Shown here: piece after piece, positions 7,224 to 15,147 of the stretch
How the letters are laid out: each line of letters opens with the position of its first letter
Position numbering within the stretch: position 1 is the stretch's first letter
Source of the DNA: Candidatus Bipolaricaulota bacterium
GTDB lineage: Bacteria > Bipolaricaulota > Bipolaricaulia > M55B111
Direction: 5' to 3'
DNA length: 17,743 nt
Assembly (NCBI GenBank): GCA_018334615.1
Contig: JAGXLP010000010.1
Coordinates: forward strand, 1 to 17,743
Program-made: the position numbers and the translations under genes
The notes under the pieces: generated by a model
Told to the model about the DNA's origin: nothing
The model's input: only the letters and a program-made list of their open reading frames with translations
Databases searched by the model: none

Positions 7224-9122
7224 TTGAACGAGGATAACGAATTTAATCGTGATTTTGACCAGCCCGACAAGGATGGAGACAAAGACGACGGGGACCAGTT
7301 AAATTTCCCCAATAACAATAACAACTTTCGCAATATAGCTTTAATCGTCGGTGCAATTATTATATCGTTAATCCTTTTTCAAACCCTGTTTAACGCTCCC
7401 TCCAACCAGAGCGAGCTCAGTTATAGCGATTTTATCAGTCGGGTGGAAAGCGGCGAGGTGGCCAGTGTCACAATCAAAGGGGGATCAATAAAAGGGGTGG
7501 ACGATAGGGGTAGAGAATTCACCTCAAGAGGACCTACGGACCCGGCCGCCTACCTGGAGAAGTTAAGGAATAATAATGTCGAAATAACGATAAAAGAAGC
7601 CTCCGAGGGAAACTGGTTCTTCTCCCTGCTCATTTCCCTGCTGCCCGTGCTACTCATAATCGGCCTGTGGGTCTTTATGATGCGGAGAATGCAGGGCAAC
7701 AACGCACTTAATTTCGGAAAGAGTCAGGCAAACCTTGTTAACAAAGAGTTTTCCGACGTATCGTTTGAGGATTTCGCCGGAGTGAAAGAAGTCAAAGAGG
7801 AAGTCGAAGAAATAGTGGAATACTTAAGAAATCCCCAGAGGTTTAAGAAACTAGGGGCGGAAGTTCCAAAAGGGATGATCCTCGTCGGTCCCCCGGGGAC
7901 GGGAAAGACTCTGCTTTCCCGAGCAATTGCCGGAGAAGCAGAGGTCCCATTTTACCAGACAAGCGGCTCCAACTTCGTAGAAATGTTTGTCGGTGTCGGT
8001 GCATCCAGAGTCCGAAACATGTTTAAACAGGCAAAGGAAAACGCGCCATCGATAATTTTCATAGACGAGCTGGACGCTATAGGAAGGAAGCGCGGGGCCG
8101 GGCTCGGCGGTGGCCACGACGAGAGGGAACAGACGTTAAACGAACTCCTTTCGGAAATGGACGGGTTTGATCCCAACGAAGGAGTAATCATCCTCGCAGC
8201 CACCAACCGTCCCGACGTACTGGATCCCGCCCTGTTAAGGCCGGGAAGGTTCGATCGCAAGATAACCGTACCAGCTCCTGACATCAAAGGCAGAGAAGAA
8301 ATTCTGGAGTTGCACACTCAAAACAAACAGATAACCGAAGACGTGGACCTCGAGGTACTGGCCCGGAGAACGCCCGGTTTTGTCGGCGCCGACCTTGAGA
8401 ACCTGGCAAACGAAGCGGCTCTACTGGCTGGCCGAAGGGGGAAGGACGAGGTCGAAATGACCGACTTCGAAGAGTCAATAGACAGGGTAATTGCCGGGGT
8501 TCAGCGAAAGGGTATGGCGATAAGCGACGACGAAAAAGAAAAGATCGCCTACCACGAATCCGGTCATGCTCTCATTGGTAAGTTACTACCAAATGCGGAC
8601 CCCGTACACAAGATTTCGATCGTTCCTCGAAGCAACGGAGCTCTTGGTTTTACTCTCCAGCTTCCGCTCGAGGAAAAATTCCTGGTTTCAAAATCAGAAC
8701 TCCTGGATAAATTAACCACATTACTTGGTGGCAGGACCGCAGAGGAACTTATCTACGACGAGGTTACGACAGGTGCCCAGGACGACTTCAAAAAAGTGAC
8801 TGACATCGCCAAGCGAATGGTTGTACAATACGGAATGAGTGAAAAACTCGGCCCGATAAACCTGGGGCGAGAAAACGGCAATGTCTTTCTCGGCGAGGAA
8901 ATAGTTAAGAGCAACGAACACTCGGAAGAGGTCTCCTCCATGGTCGACAAGGAAATCCGTAAGATCGTCGAAAGCTGTCACAGCAAGGCTGAAAACATCC
9001 TTACTCAAAATAAAGAGGTCCTAAAAAAGCTAGCAGAAGAACTAATTGAAGTAGAGGAACTGGAAGGAGATCAACTGGAAGATATTCTCGACCAAGCTGC
9101 TTTACCAGCTAGCGTTACTTAG
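7224..9122 (+). CDS. ftsH: ATP-dependent zinc metalloprotease FtsH
   Basis: Membrane-anchored AAA+ protease that degrades damaged membrane proteins and some short-lived cytosolic regulators. The 632-residue protein has two membrane segments (about 37-55 and 132-153) flanking an extracytoplasmic domain. The AAA domain has Walker A GPPGTGKT (222-229), Walker B IIFIDE (277-282) and the second region of homology around 328-345. The protease zinc site is HESGH (444-448), with the third ligand probably Asp521. The TTG start at 7224 is supported by GAGGTGA (7211-7217) six bases upstream. The cytoplasmic N-terminus of about 36 residues is longer than usual and very rich in Asp and Asn. dxr follows after 12 bases, an uncommon neighbour. 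Confidence 0.97.
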   Translation: MNEDNEFNRDFDQPDKDGDKDDGDQLNFPNNNNNFRNIALIVGAIIISLILFQTLFNAPSNQSELSYSDFISRVESGEVASVTIKGGSIKGVDDRGREFTSRGPTDPAAYLEKLRNNNVEITIKEASEGNWFFSLLISLLPVLLIIGLWVFMMRRMQGNNALNFGKSQANLVNKEFSDVSFEDFAGVKEVKEEVEEIVEYLRNPQRFKKLGAEVPKGMILVGPPGTGKTLLSRAIAGEAEVPFYQTSGSNFVEMFVGVGASRVRNMFKQAKENAPSIIFIDELDAIGRKRGAGLGGGHDEREQTLNELLSEMDGFDPNEGVIILAATNRPDVLDPALLRPGRFDRKITVPAPDIKGREEILELHTQNKQITEDVDLEVLARRTPGFVGADLENLANEAALLAGRRGKDEVEMTDFEESIDRVIAGVQRKGMAISDDEKEKIAYHESGHALIGKLLPNADPVHKISIVPRSNGALGFTLQLPLEEKFLVSKSELLDKLTTLLGGRTAEELIYDEVTTGAQDDFKKVTDIAKRMVVQYGMSEKLGPINLGRENGNVFLGEEIVKSNEHSEEVSSMVDKEIRKIVESCHSKAENILTQNKEVLKKLAEELIEVEELEGDQLEDILDQAALPASVT

Positions 9123-9134
9123 GGCTTCACTACC

Positions 9135-10316
9135 ATGGCTAAAGACGTTGTCATACTTGGCTCTACGGGCTCGATCGGTACCCAGACGCTTGAAGTCCTT
9201 TCCTCTCTCGAAAATTCCGGTCAAGAAAGCTTTAACGTTCTAGGACTTGGCTGTGGAACCAACGTGGAACTGCTTGCCAGTCAGGTGAAAAAGTTTCATC
9301 CCAAGGTAGTTTCCGTAAAAAGCAACAAAGAAAGGGAAATTCTATCCAGAAAAATCTCCCGAGAAGTAGAAATCGGGACGGGCCGAGAAGGCCTAGATCG
9401 GCTCGCAAGTTTAGGTCAAGCGGATAAAGTGATAAACGCGCTGGTCGGTTTTGTGGGACTGGAACCAACGCTAAAAGCAATAGGAAACGCGGACGAAATC
9501 CTGCTCGCCAATAAGGAATCACTGGTTGTTGGCGGTTCATTGGTGGATGAGAAGTTACAAGGTTGCAAAACTTCGGTAATCCCCGTGGACAGCGAACACA
9601 ATGCAATCTTCCAGGCATTACAGGCGGGAGAAAAAGAAGAGGTAGAAGAACTCATCATTACCGCTTCAGGTGGCCCATTTCTCTCCACACCTTTAGAAGC
9701 AATCCCCGAAGCTGGCCCGGAAGAGGCACTCGACCATCCAAATTGGGATATGGGAAGTAGAATCACCTGCGATTCAGCCTCGATGGTAAATAAAGGGCTT
9801 GAGGTAATCGAAGCCCACTGGCTGTTCGGCTTACCTTACGAGCAGATAGACACGGTCGTTCACCCCCAATCCGTCGTCCATTCTTTGGTCCAGTATAGAG
9901 ATGGCTCTATGGTTGCGGAACTTGGAGAACCCGACATGAAGGTCCCTATCCAATACGCCCTAACCTATCCCAAACGTCTAAAGAACGATTACGAGCGAAC
10001 AAATCTGGTAAACCTGGCCAGGCTGGAATTCAAAGATTTGGACCCTGAAAGATATCCTGCTTTCGAAATTGTTGTCCAGGCGGGAAAAGACGGAGGAGAT
10101 AGGCCCACCGCCGTAAACGGAGCCGACGAGGCATTAATTGATCTCTTCCTCGATAAAAAAATCAAATTTGGCGATATTGCAAGAGGGCTGAAGCAGGTCC
10201 TCAAGAACCTTAACCCCACTGAGAATCCAACATTAGAAAACCTGAAACAAACTGACAAGTGGGCAAGAAAAAAAGTCAATCAACTAGTGAACGAAGGTAA
10301 ACTTGGAGGGCGGTAG
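9135..10316 (+). CDS. dxr: 1-deoxy-D-xylulose 5-phosphate reductoisomerase
   Basis: Converts DXP to MEP with NADPH, the committed step of the MEP isoprenoid pathway; it thereby feeds undecaprenyl-phosphate synthesis. The 393-residue length is normal. The NADPH-binding GSTGSIG is at 9-15. The metal-binding residues Asp152 and Glu154 lie in PVDSEHNAIFQ, and Glu223 in KGLEVIEAHWLF. ASGGPF, HPNWDMG and the DSASMVNKG segment are all conserved. ATG 9135 starts 12 bases after the ftsH stop, with a weak AGGG site upstream. Next comes a Cys-rich gene one base after the stop. rseP, the usual neighbour in many bacteria, is absent. Confidence 0.97.
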   Translation: MAKDVVILGSTGSIGTQTLEVLSSLENSGQESFNVLGLGCGTNVELLASQVKKFHPKVVSVKSNKEREILSRKISREVEIGTGREGLDRLASLGQADKVINALVGFVGLEPTLKAIGNADEILLANKESLVVGGSLVDEKLQGCKTSVIPVDSEHNAIFQALQAGEKEEVEELIITASGGPFLSTPLEAIPEAGPEEALDHPNWDMGSRITCDSASMVNKGLEVIEAHWLFGLPYEQIDTVVHPQSVVHSLVQYRDGSMVAELGEPDMKVPIQYALTYPKRLKNDYERTNLVNLARLEFKDLDPERYPAFEIVVQAGKDGGDRPTAVNGADEALIDLFLDKKIKFGDIARGLKQVLKNLNPTENPTLENLKQTDKWARKKVNQLVNEGKLGGR

Positions 10317-10317
10317 A

Positions 10318-10956
10318 GTGGTGTCAGAAAAATGTGCGTACTGTGGTAAGAAAAAAGGAAAGAGGGAGTGCCCCGCCCTGGGTGGCAAGATATGTAGTAG
10401 ATGCTGTGGGGAACATCGGGGTGTCAACATAAGTTGCCCTCCAGATTGTCGATATTTCCAGAAGCACGAAAATTTCCAGCAGAGTAAACAGGCGGAATCC
10501 TACAGGGAAACATGGGTGGAAAAGAACGAGGACATTTTAAAAGATAAAGATAGAAACCTGATAGAAGCAATCGGGATACTGGAGACCCTGATTTACTACC
10601 GGTACGTCGAAGACACTACTCTCACGGATCAGCAGATAATTAGAGGATTACAGGGTCTCGAAAACCAACTTAAGACAATAGAGTTGCCCGGCTCTCCCTC
10701 CGACTTCGCCGACTTTGCCCATGAGGAACTAAAGCCTTTAATAGATAAAGAGAAGGTCTCTCGGTCAACCCTAAAACAAGCTACCTCGAGGTTAATTCCC
10801 ATAGCTGAGTCATTTTCCGATGATTCTCGCCGCCTGGTTCAGGGAATAGTGGGAAGAGTGAAGCAAGATTACGATCTCCCGGACGACGAGTCCGGCCAAC
10901 CGGCAGAGAATATTGAATCCCTTATAACGACCCCCGGCGATATACAGCGGAGGTAG
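10318..10956 (+). CDS. Uncharacterised protein with an N-terminal eight-cysteine zinc-binding module
   Basis: I recognise no named function. From GTG 10318 the protein has 212 residues. The first 46 contain eight Cys and one His (Cys6, 9, 18, 26, 29, 30, 40, 44; His33) in the order CAYCG, CPALGGKIC, SRCCGEHR, CPPDC. This looks like two structural zinc sites, and I recall similar CPAL...ICxxCCG...CPxDC modules in conserved hypothetical proteins of several phyla. The rest is helical and charged, without membrane segments. The GTG start is supported by GGAGGG (10305-10310) seven bases upstream and lies one base after the dxr stop, so it is probably co-translated with dxr. An upstream TTG (10303) overlaps that site and is less likely. 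Confidence 0.85.
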   Translation: MVSEKCAYCGKKKGKRECPALGGKICSRCCGEHRGVNISCPPDCRYFQKHENFQQSKQAESYRETWVEKNEDILKDKDRNLIEAIGILETLIYYRYVEDTTLTDQQIIRGLQGLENQLKTIELPGSPSDFADFAHEELKPLIDKEKVSRSTLKQATSRLIPIAESFSDDSRRLVQGIVGRVKQDYDLPDDESGQPAENIESLITTPGDIQRR

Positions 10957-11019
10957 GCACTGCTGGCTCCTCCTGATTGAAGGGAAAAATTGATGGTCAA
11001 TACCCCCAACGCAATCTTC

Positions 11020-12540
11020 TCAATCCCCCAGACCAGTAATTTCTTCCAAAAAGGTATCTTTTAGTCCGAGAAGGAATCCCGCACCAAAATAGCTAACAGT
11101 CCCAACAATCACTCCCAAAGGTACGAGAATAAAGTTGCTCTGAAACGGAATAAACTCCCTCACCCCAAAGACAACGGATCCCATAACGACGACCGAAGCA
11201 AGTAGCCGAATTACAAAATTTCCTTTCGGCAAAAAACCTTTAATCCCGGTCTTCACGCCAAAAACAACCAAAAGAAGCCCACCATTTACTATGCCGCTTA
11301 TGCCCGTAGCCAACGCTAATCCACCGACTTTCATTGGACCAACCAAAGTCAGGTCCAGACCCACGTTGACGGCAACTGCAATCAAACTCACAAATACGGG
11401 CGTCATCGTGTCTTTGACGGAGTAAAATGCCCGAGAAAACAGGGTTACCAGGCTGTAGCCCACCAGTCCAACTAAGTACAAATGCAATACGTGAACCGTA
11501 CGAGCTGTATCAGAGGGAACGAAATTTCGATGCTCGAACAACAACTCCACTATTGGCTTACCAAGGAGAAATAGACCAACCGTAGCCGGAACCACGATCA
11601 ACAATGAAAACTTCATTCCTCGATTTAACATGTCGGCATAGTCCGACTTTTGATCGGAAGCCCAGAGACCAGATAGCCTGGGCAAAATCGCAGTAGATAT
11701 CGCAATCGCGAAAAGACCGAGTGGTAACTGGTAAAGTCTGGTTGCATACTGAAGCGAAGAAACTGAACCCGGAACAAGGTGAGAAGCCAGTTTGTTGTCA
11801 ACCATAACGTTCACCTGCATGGCAATCAAACCGATAACAACAGGTGTCATTAACCTTAGGGCACGCTTCATACCCGGATGCAAGGGAAACAGGTTGGCTG
11901 ACCACCTGAAGCCATCTCTCTTCAAAAAAGGAAGTTGAAACCCGAGTTGCCCCACTCCTCCCAACAGGACACCCACAGCCAGGCCAAATATCGGACGAGA
12001 GAAAAAATTCCCCAGGATCAAGGCACCGATAATTACCCCGACATTAAAGAAAACCGGAGCAAACGCCGGAGGGAAGAAAGTCTTCTTGGATTTTAAAATC
12101 CCCATAAAAAGCGCCGCTATTCCAATAATCCCGATAAACGGAAATATAACGCGGGTCAGCTCTACAGTAAGTTCCTGCTGTGAGGGAGAAAATCCCGAGG
12201 CAAGAAAAGGAATGAAGTAGGGAGCAAGAAATATTCCCGCAATCACTATAACCGGGAAAGCAAAGAGAGACAGATTTATCGCGTTCGAGGCGAGCTTTCT
12301 CGCTTCACCCGGATCACTCTGGAGATAATCAGTATAGATGGGAATAAAAGATAGAGCCAGCGCTCCCTCCGCGAGTAACCGCCGGAGAAAATGGGGAACA
12401 AAGAAGGCGATCAAGTAGGCGTCGTAGGCCTCCCCGGCTCCAAATTTATCCGCGATAACAACGTCCCTGAACAGCCCAAAAACTCGTGATACTGCCGTAG
12501 CCGCAGCAATTATAACTATGTCCCTGGCAAACCGTTTCAT
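11020..12540 (-). CDS. murJ: Lipid II flippase MurJ (MviN family)
   Basis: Polytopic membrane protein that moves lipid II across the cytoplasmic membrane for peptidoglycan synthesis. The 506 residues are hydrophobic throughout, consistent with 14 membrane helices. The N-terminal family signature is clear: SRVFGLFRDVVIADKFG with Arg19 and Arg25, and AYLIAFFVPHFLRRLLAEGAL with Asp40 just before it and Arg53-Arg54 inside. These match positions known to be important in studied MurJ proteins. The ATG overlaps the stop of the preceding gene in an ATGA arrangement (12537-12540), which implies translational coupling. The gene converges on the Cys-rich gene; the 63-base gap between them shows only a weak ATTGA-TGG-TCAAT hairpin. 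Confidence 0.95.
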   Translation of the reverse strand: MKRFARDIVIIAAATAVSRVFGLFRDVVIADKFGAGEAYDAYLIAFFVPHFLRRLLAEGALALSFIPIYTDYLQSDPGEARKLASNAINLSLFAFPVIVIAGIFLAPYFIPFLASGFSPSQQELTVELTRVIFPFIGIIGIAALFMGILKSKKTFFPPAFAPVFFNVGVIIGALILGNFFSRPIFGLAVGVLLGGVGQLGFQLPFLKRDGFRWSANLFPLHPGMKRALRLMTPVVIGLIAMQVNVMVDNKLASHLVPGSVSSLQYATRLYQLPLGLFAIAISTAILPRLSGLWASDQKSDYADMLNRGMKFSLLIVVPATVGLFLLGKPIVELLFEHRNFVPSDTARTVHVLHLYLVGLVGYSLVTLFSRAFYSVKDTMTPVFVSLIAVAVNVGLDLTLVGPMKVGGLALATGISGIVNGGLLLVVFGVKTGIKGFLPKGNFVIRLLASVVVMGSVVFGVREFIPFQSNFILVPLGVIVGTVSYFGAGFLLGLKDTFLEEITGLGD

Positions 12541-14249
12541 TGAGACTTGGAGACAAGTACCAGTCCGACGGGAATCCTCCTATTTCCGCCCACGGATCGA
12601 TAATTCACCCCATCCCGGTAGATAACCCCGGCCGACGATCCGCCGTCGAACGCTATTGCATTTTCTATATTTAGACCGGACTTCAGCAACAAACTCGGCA
12701 GATCCTCAAGCCCTATACCTCCATCGGAAACCACTATGAACAGTAAATTACCGTCTGCCGTGGTGGCGAGAACCGACCGTCTTGCCCGAGATCGGACTAA
12801 ATTGCTCCCTTTGGTAAAATTCTCCTCAGCAAGATCCAACACGTTCTCACCGTTCTTAACCAACAACGGTCCGGCGCTAACCGCTCCCGTCAACAGGGGA
12901 ACAAACGGTTCCATGCTCCACTCGTATTTAGCCGAGTCCCCCCGATTTATTCCCTGAATCTCTTTCAACTTATCGCCGGTAGCTACCACAACCGTCTGTT
13001 CGGGACCAATATAAACAGGAGGGCGGGAAGATCTCGAGAGGACTTTTCCGTCATTCAGGGTAAGGAAGATTGACGAACCTTTAACGGTTAATCTCTTCCC
13101 ATATTCGGCCGTATATGCCACCAAATCGTCATCTCCCAGAGGGCGATTTAGGCCCTGGATGGTAATTTTCTCAATCGGCGTGCTTAAAAACAAATCAACC
13201 TTCGGGCGGAAAAACTTCAACCGACCGAAATAATCTATACCAACCGCTGCACGGTTGCCCCAATCCCGTGACAGCAATTTGCCATCCTTTATTAGAAGAC
13301 CTATAGGAGTGTAACTAGAAGTATCGAAAAAATTTGCATTGATGCCGGCAACGCCAAAGTTGTCTCGAACCATTTCGGGCAACTTGGCACCCCTGCAAAC
13401 TTCTCCTTCCGGAATCACGGGCAACAAACGGTAATTCTCTCTCCACCCAGATACTGCCAGGTAATGAATTGTGTGGCTACTGCCGGCCGCCCACAATTGG
13501 GTCCGGTTATAGGAAAATTCCCCGCGCCCTGGCTTCAGGGGAGCAGGCAAATCACCATCCTTTTCAGGCGGCTTAAGTTCTACGTTAAAGTGGAACCCGG
13601 ACTCTCCTCTGGTTGTCTTTACCGCAGGGGACATACCTTCCCTATATTCCAGGTGTAAAATCAGCTGGCCGTCTCTGCGCTCGAGCAACCTGGCAGCTTT
13701 CACGTAAGAATAATCTTTAGGGAGTTCTATTACTTCGCGTAGATTACCCTTTTCGACATTAAAAAACTTAAATTCAACCCCGTTACTCCCCCGGGTGGTC
13801 CGGGAAAAAGAAGCATACTTTTCAAAACGTAAGGAAATTTCACCTGGTCTGGCTGAGGCTGAAACCAGCTTTGAAGGGGGAAGTTCCACACTGATCCTTT
13901 TGTCATCTCCACCCACCTTCCCCCCCAGGTTTTGAATTAAAGTCCGCAGGTCAACAAAATATCGGTTCCCGGATTTTGTAAGTTCACCGGCACTTATGTA
14001 AGACGAATCCGTCTTACCCCCCTCCACAAGAAAACCACCATTTTGATCGGACTTAACACCAGCACCAAACAGCCGAATCGCCTCTTTCAGCGGAACACTG
14101 TGACCCCGGGGAGTACTTATGACCTCGAGTCCTTCAAGCCTTTCCCCGTTCAGGAATACAGTTGGACCTCCGCCGGTTAACAGAACGGCGGAAGCCACAG
14201 CTATAGCAAATACTGCCAGCACTATCGCCCTGGTAGTCCCGGAATCCAT
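12537..14249 (-). CDS. Membrane-anchored phosphodiester glycosidase (NAGPA) domain protein
   Basis: The 570-residue protein starts with a single hydrophobic segment (about 7-25), so it is probably exported and tethered. Residues 30-124 resemble the copper-amine-oxidase-like N-terminal module common in envelope proteins (VFLNGERLEG, VPLKEAIRLFG, YFVDLRTLIQNLGG). Residues 125-240 look like a beta-rich AMIN-like region. Residues 255-566 match the NAGPA phosphodiester glycosidase fold, with GINANFF (302-308), NRAAVGID (332-339), RSVLATTADGNLL (491-503) and FDGGSSAGV (534-542). The family cleaves sugar-phosphate-type linkages in some members; the substrate here is unknown. Co-translation with murJ suggests a cell-wall or envelope-glycan role, which is inference. 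A GGAG site lies ten bases before the ATG. Confidence 0.82.
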   Translation of the reverse strand: MDSGTTRAIVLAVFAIAVASAVLLTGGGPTVFLNGERLEGLEVISTPRGHSVPLKEAIRLFGAGVKSDQNGGFLVEGGKTDSSYISAGELTKSGNRYFVDLRTLIQNLGGKVGGDDKRISVELPPSKLVSASARPGEISLRFEKYASFSRTTRGSNGVEFKFFNVEKGNLREVIELPKDYSYVKAARLLERRDGQLILHLEYREGMSPAVKTTRGESGFHFNVELKPPEKDGDLPAPLKPGRGEFSYNRTQLWAAGSSHTIHYLAVSGWRENYRLLPVIPEGEVCRGAKLPEMVRDNFGVAGINANFFDTSSYTPIGLLIKDGKLLSRDWGNRAAVGIDYFGRLKFFRPKVDLFLSTPIEKITIQGLNRPLGDDDLVAYTAEYGKRLTVKGSSIFLTLNDGKVLSRSSRPPVYIGPEQTVVVATGDKLKEIQGINRGDSAKYEWSMEPFVPLLTGAVSAGPLLVKNGENVLDLAEENFTKGSNLVRSRARRSVLATTADGNLLFIVVSDGGIGLEDLPSLLLKSGLNIENAIAFDGGSSAGVIYRDGVNYRSVGGNRRIPVGLVLVSKSQ

Positions 14250-14311
14250 TTATTAGTTACTCCAGTGGAGGCCTGCCGGAAAGTTATTCAAACTTCTCCG
14301 AACCTGAAAGG

Positions 14312-14785
14312 TCATTCGTCTTCCTCTTCACCTTCTTCCTCTTCTTCCGCGACGTTGACCTTGATGTTGGCGTGGATGTCTTCGTACAAGTTTATCTCTA
14401 CGCCGAACTGACCCAGTTCTTCGATTGGAGAATCAAGGCCTACGTTCTCCGGGGTGAGTTCAATTCCGACCTGTTCCTTTATCGCATCGACGATATCACC
14501 CTTTCTAACAGAGCCGTAAAGGTGACGTTCTTCCTGGGCCTTTCGGATAAAATTCAGCTCCAGACCGTCAAGATCATCAGCTCTTTCTCTTGCTCGTTCT
14601 CTTCTTTCTTCCTTTTGCTGGCTTATCTCTTTTCGAACTTTCTCGTAGCGTTTTCGATTGCCCGGCGTGGGTTCAACTGCCAGCCCTTTTGGTAACAGAT
14701 AGTTCCTTCCGTAACCGTCGGCAACTTCTACAACTTCCCCTACTTCTCCTAGTCTCTCTACCTCTTCAGTTAATATTAGCTCCAC
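14312..14785 (-). CDS. rplI: 50S ribosomal protein L9
   Basis: Ribosomal protein that binds 23S rRNA near the L1 stalk base. The N-terminal domain VELILTEEVERLGEVGEVVEVADGYGRN then YLLPKGLAVEP is the L9 signature. It is followed by the charged connecting helix and a C-terminal domain, and then an extra acidic tail (AEEEEEGEEEDE). GTG 14785 is chosen because it gives the canonical N-terminus and has AGGTGG five bases upstream; an earlier in-frame GTG at 14794 lies inside that site. The usual neighbours rpsF, ssb and rpsR are absent. The phosphodiester-glycosidase-like gene begins 62 bases downstream, so the two may share a transcript. Confidence 0.95.
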   Translation of the reverse strand: MELILTEEVERLGEVGEVVEVADGYGRNYLLPKGLAVEPTPGNRKRYEKVRKEISQQKEERRERARERADDLDGLELNFIRKAQEERHLYGSVRKGDIVDAIKEQVGIELTPENVGLDSPIEELGQFGVEINLYEDIHANIKVNVAEEEEEGEEEDE

Positions 14786-14831
14786 TGATTCCACCTCTGA
14801 AGTTAAACTTATTGGTCAAACCTTTAAACAA

Positions 14832-14853
14832 GCCGGAGTTCTCTAGCTCCGGC
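14832..14853 (-). terminator. Terminator-like or attenuator hairpin upstream of rplI
   Basis: GCCGGAG and CTCCGGC form a 7-bp stem, extendable to 9 bp with a G-U pair and a four-base loop. On the minus strand it is followed by TTGTTT. Only about 47 bases remain before the rplI GTG, with no promoter visible in them. It may therefore act as an attenuator rather than a full stop. Confidence 0.4.
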
Positions 14854-14928
14854 AAATCGACAATACCTGTAAAAAACATATCCTCTCTGAACTTTGCACT
14901 CTTCTACCCGGTACAGCTTAGAGAAGAC

Positions 14929-14998
14929 CAAAAAGATAAGACTCCCGGAAGTTAAGGAATCTTGGCCTAGCCGAGTACTGAGCTAACTTCCGCCGGAG
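14929..14998 (-). terminator. Branched inverted repeat with T-run, probable terminator
   Basis: CGGAAGTTA (14946-14954, plus-strand reading) pairs with TAACTTCCG (14984-14992). The stem extends by CTCC/GGAG (14942-14945, 14995-14998) across a two-base bulge. The 29-base loop contains a small hairpin, CTTGG-CCTAG-CCGAG. On the minus strand the structure is followed by CTTATCTTTTT. It could end transcription from the TPR gene. The plus strand has no T-run. Confidence 0.45.
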
Positions 14999-15015
14999 GA
15001 GTACAACCCGATAAC

Positions 15016-15044
15016 TATCTAAAGAAAGTTAAAGATTCATTCAA
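15016..15044 (-). promoter_or_regulatory. Weak promoter candidate for the rplI leader
   Basis: On the minus strand TTGAAT (15039-15044) and TAGATA (15016-15021) are 17 bases apart. The -10 match is poor. If real, transcription would start near 15009 and give a leader of about 225 bases containing both hairpins. Confidence 0.25.
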
Positions 15045-15147
15045 ATCAAGCATATAAGTTTACAGCCCGCTTCGAATTCGTTCAACACCGCATTAGCCGC
15101 GCAAGAGAGAAGACAACCTCCCGGATTTCAAGACTGGAGGGGGTACC

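Larger units (their letters stand above)
14786..15147 (-). other. Structured non-coding interval upstream of rplI
   Basis: These 362 bases contain no convincing gene. On the minus strand they hold a weak promoter candidate (15016-15044), a long branched inverted repeat followed by a T-run, and a second hairpin before rplI. They may form an rplI leader with one or two attenuators, the terminator of the TPR gene, or a small RNA. No known riboswitch class was recognised. Confidence 0.5.

Noticed and set aside
14590..14955. Leucine-rich 121-residue open frame on the plus strand
   Set aside because: It runs antisense to rplI and its leader, has no ribosome-binding site, and its hydrophobicity comes from reading the acidic L9 codons backwards.
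14941..15002. Branched repeat as 6S RNA or a known riboswitch
   Set aside because: The stem is short, lacks a central bubble of the 6S type, and matches no riboswitch core I know; a terminator explains the T-run better.
15062..15085. TTCGAATTC as a possible T-loop of a tRNA
   Set aside because: The flanking bases do not pair as a T stem and no acceptor or anticodon stem is found.
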